From NCBI GenBank assembly GCA_963989385.1, contig OZ022511.1, positions 1,612,001 through 1,676,000 on the forward strand: 64,000 nt of DNA, written 5' to 3'. The position numbers and the translations under genes were made by a program. The notes under the pieces are model-generated. The model saw nothing but the letters and a program-made list of their open reading frames with translations. It did not search any database and had not been told where the DNA came from. Positions within the stretch are counted from its first letter, which is position 1; each line of letters starts with the position of its first letter. Shown here in pieces: positions 55,493-64,000 of the stretch. Source of the DNA: Ctena decussata. Taxonomy: Eukaryota; Mollusca; Bivalvia; Lucinida; Lucinidae.

Positions 55493-55730
55493 TTGTTCCT
55501 GGATTTACCTTTTAAGAAGCCAAATAAAAATACTAGCACACCACCGTATCCTGTCAAAGAACCTGCCAAGTTTCAAAGTCAGTTAGCTGAAACACCAATG
55601 AGAAGAACTTCACACATGAGATACATGGGTACGTCTTTGCTCGATGTATTGGTGCCGAGACGTTCACATTACGATTCTGTGCCAAAAGATTTCCATGCAG
55701 GAAGTAAGCAAAACAATCCAGAGAAACTCA
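55493..55730 (+). other. Possible exon or pseudogene fragment, product unknown
   Basis: An open frame starting just after the LINE tail reads LFLDLPFKKPNKNTSTPPYP, then AETPMRRTSHMRYMGTSLLD and VPRRSHYDSVPKDF, before it runs into a MITE at 55731. The composition (charged, Pro/Ser/Tyr-rich, no repeat) looks more protein-like than the neighbouring frames. No family is recognised, and no splice acceptor is certain because the LINE abuts it. It could be the remnant of an exon truncated by both insertions, or chance. Confidence 0.25.
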
Positions 55731-55954
55731 AGGGCGTAGCTACCTATACGGCAAATACGCAAGTGCGTATTGAAATTTTGTCAAAATTGACAAAATTTCA
55801 AAACGCACCTGCATATTTGCATGCTGAAAATTTATAAATTAGACAAGATTTCAATACCAATTACCAAAGTGGCTGAAATACTAGCTTTCCCTTCAAGAAT
55901 TAGAGAATAAAACATGGTTGTGCGTATTATGAAGTTGCCCCTAGTTACGCCCCT
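55731..55954. mobile_element. 224-bp MITE with AGGGGCGTA ends
   Basis: AGGGCGTAGCTACC at the left and, inverted, AGGGGCGTAACTAG at the right. The interior has a TTTTGTCAAAATTGACAAAA hairpin between CAAGTGCGTATTGAAA and its inverse. Confidence 0.75.
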
Positions 55955-57000
55955 GAAACCTACCATGTTTAAAATGAATGGGTTGGAAACGCCATGAGTT
56001 GCACCCACAAGGCACAGGTATGAGTGTGAGAGAGAGATAGAGAGTCGACATATGTAACCAAATCAGTCATTATTTAGCATCCTTCTTGGTTTGATTTCTA
56101 CGTATAACAAATTTTGTTTTCCTATTGCAACAGTTACCTTTATGCAGCTATAACCATTATTATGCATTGTGGAATTCACTTTTAACAGATCTGTCTTAAG
56201 TTATAAAGAAGGCTGTCGATTTGCCTGCAGGACTCCCGATCAATTTAAAAGTGAAATTCAAAGTAATTGCACGTTTGCTGATTCATGTTTAGGGATTTGT
56301 GAATGAAATGAACAAAACAAGAAGACTATGATGGTGCTGTATTGCCCCCTTGATACATCCTCCTTCTACCAATTACGTGCATGGCCAATGTTGACATAGT
56401 CGCACTGTGAAGAGCCGTAAAAGATTCTTTGGGGGAAGGGGGTGGGGAGAGAGGGGGATGTTAATTTACAGCGTTCCTGAGATCACATCATGATCACTAA
56501 GTTTGTCTGGGGAATGTTTTTTTAAACTGACCATGAAGAGAAGTGGGAATTAAATCCAATGTGTTTTTCTCCCGAGTTGACAAGATGATGATGAGAAATT
56601 TTGTCATATATTTTTTACCAGAATAAAACACTGAAACTTCGGCTAACCACTGTTGTTAATTATGTAACATGACAATAAAATGGCACGGTCATCGCAATGA
56701 ATAACCTTTATCTAATGGATAGTCTGTTTGCTAGGCACTCCAGCAGCCGGTTTTATGCGAGAAAAAAAAATTAAAAGCAGGTGCTGTTCCAGATTTCCTG
56801 GTGCAATTTACGTTAGTCTATTTCTCGTAATGGAAAAACCTATCGAAAACAACCATTTGGCTTGCTTACACAAACAGTTGTCTATTTTTGTACCGGGCTG
56901 GTTTTTCCCATACAGATCTGGGTCAGTCAACCACCCACGTGCAACCACCGTGAATTTTGAACGTTCCCCCAGCCCATGAGTGCTCCATATGAAAGCTGGT
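55955..57000. other. Intergenic, nothing recognised
   Basis: AT-rich. The open frame at 56728-56979 has no domain, and I see no other supported structure. Confidence 0.4.
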
Positions 57001-57530
57001 TCTAATCGGCCCAGCAGCTTTGGAGAAGTTGTCTGAAAGTTCTGACGAACAACGGACGATAGAGGCTGCCTAGCCTACAAGCTCCCCCGGAGCCTTCAGC
57101 TCAGAAAAGCTAACAGCATTATATAAATTATCAGTACATTGTCTTTAATAATATTATTACCTCTGTACGCGAAGTTAAATTACGATTCGCGAAATTAAAG
57201 AGAACGTAACACCGTCTCACTACCCCGTCCCCGCCCCTCCCCCCGCCCCCCCCCCCCCCCTTCCCCACAGCCACCAGGTACAAAAATAATAAAGAAAAAA
57301 AAGAAAGAAGAATAAAATCATTCCAAGTATACTGTACGCATCTATGGCTCATACGATTTCATTAACCCATTTAAGCATAGCGTCCTTTAAAAGGGACAAT
57401 GGCAAACGTGCAGACCAAGATCAGACGCAGCAGAAATGTGCATCTGCTCATTTTCCTCATTGTTTACATAAAATTAACAGCAATTTCTATGAAATGAAAA
57501 ACAAGAGAGCCACGAGGTCCTGAACCGCTC
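57001..57530 (-). mobile_element. Remnants of an AGCTCACCTGAG tandem-core element (minus strand)
   Basis: About 57000-57110 is the inverse of the family's 5' end (CTCCCCCGGAGCCTTCAGCTCAG, with GACGAACAACGGACGATAG). About 57485-57530 is the inverse of its 3' end (ACAAGAGAGCCACGAGGTCC). A C-homopolymer lies at 57239-57261. Confidence 0.55.
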
Positions 57531-60350
57531 ACCAGAGTAAAAAAAATGTCAAAGAACAAACTAGTGTCATAGCTTAGACCTTCTGTATCTTAGAATAAGG
57601 CTAGCATACTATTCAATTACAAATTATGGCATACAAATTATGCTCATAGCAGCTACAGTATTTTCTTCATTGTGAGCATATTTAACAAAATAAATTCAGT
57701 AAATAAGGAAAATCGAAAAATATATTTGGAAGACTGATACTGTCATATACCCCTCTTGAGAAAGGCAGTGAGAGTAAGTGCGCAGACATGATAATATTTC
57801 AGAACCAATAGCAAAACCTCTTAATAGTACCTAAGTCTACCTGTTAATGTTAAAATCTTATATTACATTAACACCATAAGTCAAACCAAATACATTGTCA
57901 TTTATCTTAATTTGTGACACTGACTTTAATTTTTGAGCACGCGATACATTGGCTTAATGTGGCTAACATTTGTTTCTAGTTATTTGAAAGTCTACCCACA
58001 AATGATAAAGTTACAGGTCAGACGCGACAGTCTGTGTGCCAGAGTCATATAGCAGGACACCATCATTTTTGAATGATCTCTGTGATCTTGACCTTCGAGT
58101 TAAGTGCCTAGGACTTGCGCGAAACACATCGTCTTGACATTTATTCCAAGTTATTTTAAAACCCATTTATATGAAGACACCATTGCTTCATGGGGAGTCA
58201 TAAAATTATGACCGATGTGAGGGTGAGGGGTCATTATTTTTTAAAGAAAAATGCCCGGGGGTCACTATTTTATAGATATCATCAGGGGGGTCATTTTTTT
58301 TAAAAGGGAGTCAGTTTTCATAGAAAAGGGGTCACTTTTTCTGCAGCATAATGACCGGGGGTCGTTATTCTATGGGGGTCACATTGGGAACTTAATGCTT
58401 CAATATGGCGGAAACTACCGATAGCGACTTACGGGTTTATTCGAGAGCTTACCTGTTCAAATAATGTCGAGTGTTATGTGTAATTACATAGAAATATAAT
58501 ATAAAATGTGAAATTAAATACATATATGATACTACGACAATTTTTTATAAGTTATGATCATAAACTTCAGTCTTTGTCCGTTAATATGGTATAAAAATAT
58601 ACAAATTAACTTCATGTTTTGATACTTCCATCGGCTTTTGAAGTTTGAAGCTTCAGTCACATGAAATTATATAAGAATAATGTCGAAAATGCCTAAGAAG
58701 CTATGTTCAGCCTAAAATTTGAAAATGATCGGATTTTCTATAAACCTTTTATAAGTTATCACCACTGAGAGATTTTTATAAGGTTTACATTGATGTAATT
58801 CATTATAAAATAAGTATACTATAAAGTTCTTCCATCGATCTCTAAACATACAGAAAATCGCGTTTCGAAACAACCTCGCTCATAATAGTTTCAAATAGTT
58901 AAAGTCCAAATCCGCCTATATTGCTGAAAGGCTTAACACTTCATTTCTTGGTATTCGTGTTTTGTTTATGTATTTATATATGTGCTTTTATGATCTAACT
59001 AAGAAAGGAAGAATATTCATATTGTCTTATTAAGAAAGAAAGAAGGAAAGAAAGAATAACACAAGAAAGGAAAAAAGAGAGAGAAGTCGCGTAACTTCTA
59101 CACGTGACCATCAAATATGAACAGACAGTTAATCGACTACTTGTAGTTTTAAAAATCCCTTTATAAGCTAAAAAAAAAAACTTTGCAAACCAATTACATA
59201 TTTTTTGGTAATGTTCGATCAGTCTATTGATTATTATCATAATCGCTAATGTTTGTTCTAACATTTTTGATTGAAATTTATTTGAGTGTAATGGGGCGTT
59301 TTTATCAAAGAAACCGAAATATGTTTTGTGTATCCCAGGGTAGAATCTTAGAATCCATAGAATTATATTTTTGACTGGCAGATTTGCTCATTCATAATCA
59401 GGAGACACGAAGATACATACACTGTATTGCTCTCTTAAGATATTACTGTCGAAAAAAAATAATGTAAGAAACTAAATCATGGTGAAGATTTTCGCGTAAC
59501 CGTATAGTGTAAGGATTAATCGCTATGGGGAAAAATTGATATGAAACATTTTTCTTGCAAGGCTATAAATTAACTTTATTAGTAATATTTCTGTTCATAA
59601 TGCAAGTTTGTCACTTTAATTTTATGACTGTTTTAGTGAAGCTAGCAAGGAATATTGAAAGACATTTTTGTGATTTTTTTTTGTATTTTTGCTATAATAT
59701 GAGTACTTACGATAATAAACCTGTGCACCTGCGGACACTTATCAGCCTCTGATATGAGCAAACTGATAAGACTGAACCATGTCTGATCAGTTTGCGCAAG
59801 CTGATCGGAATTTGTTGACAATATACAGTACAATTAACATACTTATAATTACACGAGGATTAATCGATTATCGATCATAAAGTCCGATATTACCTCTAAA
59901 CTGTTTTCGTAATTGCCAAACCGGTCAAGTTTGTTAAAGTCATCATGACTTGAACAAAAATAAATGCAAAAAATATAAAGCTGCAATAGTCAATTTATGG
60001 AATTAATTATGTATGCAAACTGACTCAAACCAACTTATTCACTTGCAAAACACTGGTCTGAGTTTATGATCAGTTAATAATTTGTCAAGTTTGGTTGAAT
60101 ATGAGTTTGTACATAACCTTACCCGTGTTTCTGCACAAACCAAACTGATCCGAATTTCTGTTCAAAATATTTTGAACATTTGTTATCAAATCAGGCTGTG
60201 ACTGTGCGAAAACCATTTAAAATTATCATGTGGAAATTAAATTGAGATAGAGTTAAATGCAGTAAGAAATACGGAAAGAACAGTTGAAAGCTGCAAGGCA
60301 CTGGATGGACATGTCACTTTCTTTTCTGCTCAATGTTCAAAAGTTTCCTC
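57531..60350. other. Intergenic AT-rich sequence
   Basis: No gene seen. About 58220-58380 is a degraded tandem repeat (GGGGGTCATTATTTT-type units of about 35-60 bp). About 59740-59815 holds an inverted pair around ACTGATAAGACTGAACCATG, resembling MITE interiors. GAAAGAAAG runs lie near 59035-59060. Confidence 0.4.
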
Positions 60351-60354
60351 ATTT

Positions 60355-60578
60355 GAGCCGCAATACGATAAGACGAACAAATTGGAATGTGCGCCCAGCG
60401 AAGACACAGATCAGCCTGGACAGCCACCCGGTCTGAGCAGAGTCTGAACTTGCGTTTAAAGGGTAGCTAAGACTCTAAGCTACCTCCATGCCGATAGCGA
60501 AGCCTGTGATCGGATCAGGCGGATGCCCAGGCTGATCTAAGACTTTGCTGGGCGTAGGTGCACCTTTGTCGCGGCTCA
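60355..60578. mobile_element. GAGCCG-type inverted-repeat MITE
   Basis: GAGCCGCAATACGATAAGAC at the left, GTCGCGGCTC at the right. The inner arms CACAGATCAGCCTGGACAGC and GATGCCCAGGCTGATCTAAG pair. Confidence 0.85.
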
Positions 60579-60774
60579 TTTAATTGTTTGCTAAAGACAT
60601 CAACTGAGTAGTCGCTGTCGGTCGGAAGGTGTGAAAATACAGTTGGTCACACGTCTTGTCAAAACAATGCAATTTCAAAATTAACACCTGCTAACGGCAA
60701 TGAAGGTCAGAAATGGATATTTAATCCGAACGTCATTCTTGTGATTATTTTTGTATGAAACAGTAATTTCAGTC

Positions 60775-61003
60775 GAGTCGCAACAAAACCAACGCAGTGC
60801 CATAGCGCCCTGCCAAGACTCAGATCAGCCTTGGCAGCCGCCCAGACTAATCAGAATCTTCGCTGTGCGCTTACAGGACAGGCAATGGTCTAAGCTACCT
60901 CTATGCGGACGGCGAAGGCCCAGATCAGATGGGCGAACGCACACGCTATTCTGAGTGTTCGCAGGGCGCACATGCCAATTTGTTTTTGTCGTGGTATGGC
61001 TCA
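60775..61003. mobile_element. GAGCCG-type inverted-repeat MITE, second copy in tandem
   Basis: GAGTCGCAACAAAACCAACG at the left and TTTGTCGTGGTATGGCTC at the right. It is about 200 bp from the previous copy and in the same orientation. Confidence 0.8.
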
Positions 61004-61919
61004 TTAGTTTATTTACTTTTGTTCGCAGAAAAACAGAGAAAGTCAGACTAATCTTAAATTTCTATCTTATTGTTTTAAATAGCGCAGCTTAGTTACATGC
61101 CAAAAGACAGATTTACATAAAACTTTTAAACAGTTTTGTCAAAACAGAAAAATCAAGAGAAAACGTTATCGTTCCTGTTGATTAGTGTTTTAACGTCCCA
61201 GTAAAAAATTTAGTCGTCGAGATGTTGCCTCTGAATTTGTGGGACTGCAAGTATTGCTCGGCCTGCGATAAATGACACCCAGGACTAGCAGCTCTGTCGC
61301 AGAAGCACCAGACAGCCAGTCTATTTCGCGAGCCCCGATGGGCGGGGTAAAGGAAAATAAAAAGAAATGAGAAAAAACTATGTGGGTGGATGGGTATCTG
61401 TATCAGGCTTAATCTTTCCATAAAGATGAGACCGTCAAAGGGATAGAAATATCATAATTTCATTATTATAAGTAATTTTATGTTTTTGTTGTCAGAAACT
61501 AAAACAAACCGCTGCCAAAAACTGACCAATAATCAGATTTATTTTCTCGCCAATTCTTGCGAAATTTGACCTTAATATCAGAGAGAGGGGAAAAACGAGA
61601 CTTATTAACACGAGAAGGAGCAACTGAAAAAGTAAATTGATTTGATCTGAGAAAAAGAAAATGAAAATCCACATTGTTAAAAATTAAAAATGCTTCCATC
61701 CAGCGCATTCGTATTGTTAACACAGTGATGACAGAAGTTCAACACCTGTCCTGGGATATGGACGTCGATATGACATTCCAAATATCGATTAATGCCTATC
61801 GCTCCCCGGGTCTAAGGGAAATAACTGGATTCACATTAATACTCTCTCCAGGTAACAGGTAACCGATTACACTGCTCAGCCCGAATTGAAGACATAAGCT
61901 CCAGTTGATTTACTTCGTT
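61004..61919. other. Intergenic, nothing recognised
   Basis: Open frames of 60-80 codons without domains or splice context. No repeats that I can support. Confidence 0.4.
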
Positions 61920-61931
61920 ACACCGGCTTTT

Positions 61932-62209
61932 GCCGGGCCGGGTAGCGCAATCGGTAGGGCACCTGACTCGTTAGTCAGAGGTCCTGGGTTCGAATCCCGG
62001 TCTGGCCACATACTTTCGTTTCTCCTTCCGCTGATTCAAGAAGGGTAGTTGTCAGTTACTGGCGAAAGTATGTGCACTTAGTACTGGTTAACCGCTTAGG
62101 AGGTCTAAGCCTGCCCAGGAATAGTGTGGTTAGGTTAACTGACCGTCCCGACATGACCTTAGTTGTTTACCGCGGACGTTAAGCATCAAATCAACCAACC
62201 AACCAACCA
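61932..62209 (+). mobile_element. tRNA-derived SINE (copy 2, uninterrupted) with 12-bp target duplication
   Basis: ACACCGGCTTTT occurs at 61920-61931 and 62210-62221. The 73-nt head (61936-62008) folds as a tRNA: acceptor GGCCGGG with TCTGGCC, A box TAGCGCAATCGG (61943-61954), B box GGTTCGAATCC (61987-61997), and an anticodon arm CTGAC-TCGTTA-GTCAG with a 6-nt loop, so the anticodon is uncertain (CGT or GTT). The body is shared with 21799-22180; the tail is (CAAC)n. Pol III would transcribe it, with reverse transcription by a LINE in trans. It resembles the SINE groups known from molluscs; family assignment not tested. Confidence 0.93.
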
Positions 62210-62302
62210 ACACCGGCTTTTATAGGGGCTATACACTTTAACGCCTTGCGATACAAACCCTGCTTCATTTCACTGCCTTGCAATACACAAGCTCGGTTTT
62301 AT

Positions 62303-62360
62303 AGCGACCTGGTAGAGCGTTTGCCTTTCACGCAAGCGACCTGGGTTGATATCGAGTGCC
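62303..62360 (+). pseudogene. tRNA(Glu)-like fragment
   Basis: GGTAGAGCGTTTGCCTTTCA and CGCAAGCGACCTGGGTTGA resemble the D, anticodon (TTC) and T arms of a tRNA. The 5' acceptor half is missing and the B box is damaged (GGTTGATATC). It is probably a tRNA- or SINE-derived remnant. Confidence 0.45.
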
Positions 62361-62935
62361 ATTTTCTCAGTTCTGGTTAGAAACTAACCCAAATTTTACC
62401 GATACAGCTCCAGGGTCTGAGCAATCGAATCATTATTTGTAGAAAACTTCTTTACCATGGCATAGCGTTAATCTTTCTCCATAATGCAGACATTGATTTA
62501 TAAGGCCTCCATACCATGACTGTAATATACATGTATTACTCGACGAAAATTATAGACACATTGTTTTTATGTCTTCTATAGAATGGCAGAGTATTAATAT
62601 TTGGCCAAAGTTTGAGACATATTGTTTATAAGGCATCTTTACCATGGTAGTAAAATAAACCTGAATAATTTAAAATGTATTATATTCAATTGGTATGAAA
62701 TTGATACATCTGAAATAGAATAGTATGCATTCACTAGCAAAAAAGAACAACTTTGTTTAAACATATTTTATTCGTTTATAAGTTGTTACATACATACATA
62801 AATATATATAATATTAGTCCGGCAGAAAAATATTTTGACCTGGAACTAAGGTCTAAAGTTTTTTTCTTTACTGATTCATGTTCTACAGACATTACCTTTG
62901 AAGAATCCGAGTGATGCCACCTTGTCATCATTGAG
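62361..62935. other. Intergenic, nothing recognised
   Basis: AT-rich, with a (TACA)n/(TATA)n run near 62785-62810. Repeated ACCATGG words suggest an old degraded tandem unit. Confidence 0.35.
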
Positions 62936-62939
62936 CATT

Positions 62940-63490
62940 TTCATATTTTCAAGATGGCATCCAAGATGAAAGCGGACTTATGGCAAAATCTATATTTGAC
63001 CAGCTTATACCACTCAGTGGGGAATTTCTTTGCTTTTTTTGATGTTTGGTATAGCTTTTGAGTTACTACATGTCTATTTGTCTTTATCACAGATGTGTCT
63101 ATGATATAATGGATGGCATCCAAGATGGCAGCCAAATATATATTATGTACAAATGGCGTTTCTTTTCTTTATTTTACACAGAGCTTGCATTTGACACATA
63201 ATACTAATGATTAATTTTCATACAAGGCATAGATCTTAAAATTCTAGAGGTCTTGCTATTTCACCTTCATATACTTGTGTCGATACAAGATGGCAACCAA
63301 GATGGCTGCCAAAATATAAAATTTTACCAGAAAAAGGTAATTTTATATGGAGCCTGTGTTTGACATGTAATTCTAATGACTAATCTTTATGTAAGCCAAG
63401 GATTTTGAAGAACTAGAGATCTAGCTGTTTACTACTGAGAGAAGATATATAGAATGGCATCCAAGATGGCAGCCGAAATATAGAAACTAA
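62940..63490. repeat. Tandem repeat of about 170 bp (AAGATGGCATCCAAGATGG)
   Basis: Four diverged units (near 62952, 63112, 63290 and 63452) each carry ATGGCAxCCAAGATGGCxGCC, a TTTGACxxxTAATxCTAATG-type segment and a GATCTAxxxxTT motif. Confidence 0.75.
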
Positions 63491-64000
63491 ACGTAGGTTG
63501 TCCCAAAAACGTGCATTTGACGCATAATGCAAAACATTTTCCGCAATCTGAGATAAGATGTAACAAATGTCTCATTCAAAAGTGAAAAATAAGCAATGAC
63601 CATCAAAACTATCATTTCACCTTTGTACTTATTTCTTTGTGGGTCAAGTAGATGATGCCTTACACAAAACAATATGTGCCGTTGCATGATAAAAACAGTG
63701 ATTTGAGCTTTGCATCCTGGGATGTCCCGGCTCAGTTCAGTCTATGCAGATTGTTCATTTCCTTACTACCGATTGATTGGATAGAAATGAATTTGATCAG
63801 ACTGGGTAGATGCTCATTTTGATCTGAGTATTCATTGGGAACAAAGATGCTTTCATTTGTTTTTGCCATGCAACGGTTTATATAAAATACTTTCAATCAC
63901 ATATATACTGAGCAAGAATGGCAGATACAGGCACATATGCCTACAGTATAAAATGCCACATCAGTATAAGGTTATATGGTATAAGATTAGCATTTAAATA
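63491..64000. other. Window end: intergenic with a MITE remnant
   Basis: About 63728-63880 keeps GGCTCAGTTCAGTCTATGCA, GATCAGACTGGGTAGATGCT and GATCTGAGTATTCATTGGGA, a decayed GAGCCG-type MITE. The rest is featureless. Confidence 0.5.

Noticed and set aside
61936..62008. A functional tRNA gene
   Set aside because: The same head with the same 200-bp downstream body occurs at 21799-22180, with target duplications in both cases, so it is a SINE; the anticodon loop is also a base short.

Overview
The window is animal nuclear DNA, most likely from a marine bivalve mollusc and possibly a heterodont or venerid clam. It is AT-rich, its genes are split by introns with GTAAGT donors and CAG acceptors, and most of the sequence is transposable elements. 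The repeat classes are 5'-truncated LINEs, tRNA-headed SINEs, inverted-repeat MITEs, TAGA microsatellites and tandem-core elements that look like bivalve 'pearl' elements. The species assignment is inference from repeat style only.

Only two host genes are supported. The first is a complete two-exon UQCR10/QCR9 gene (subunit of mitochondrial complex III): exon 1 at 16279-16422, exon 2 at 22954-23010, plus strand, 66 residues, with a 6.5 kb intron. The second is a large coding exon of a muscarinic acetylcholine receptor-like GPCR at 50845-52222, minus strand. It ends at a splice donor just before TM7, and I did not find the TM7 exon in the window. An open frame at 55493-55731 may be an exon of an unknown gene.

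Layout. 1-3090: unassigned sequence rich in GACGTC. 3098-5345: decayed LINE with an internal duplication. 5345-7168: dispersed repeats, microsatellites and a MITE. 7168-9666: LINE (+). 9667-10135: MITE inside a microsatellite-linked repeat. 10260-11883: LINE (-). 11884-16203: foldback-type element with a 9-bp target duplication, holding a TA-flanked element that in turn holds a MITE and a LINE. 16204-23010: UQCR10. 23109-26148: several hairpin/MITE families. 26149-34192: nested tandem-core elements split by a 4.57 kb DNA element. 34222-40400: MITEs, more nested tandem-core elements and a SINE. 40905-50790: a minisatellite of about 35 bp, split by at least five tandem-core elements. 50845-52222: receptor exon. 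53285-55482: RTE-like LINE. 55731-64000: MITEs, SINEs and a tandem repeat of about 170 bp, otherwise unremarkable.

The main theme is ordered nesting. Comparing interrupted and uninterrupted copies within the window fixes many element boundaries to the base. The most interesting pattern is that several tandem-core families with unrelated sequence share one plan. Each has a 5' hairpin, usually a TCCG-rich stretch, then tandem units that often carry TCAAGGTCA, then a 3' hairpin with a TCTTGT-like end. They are inserted at T|T without a clear target duplication, which suggests Helentron-type mobilisation.
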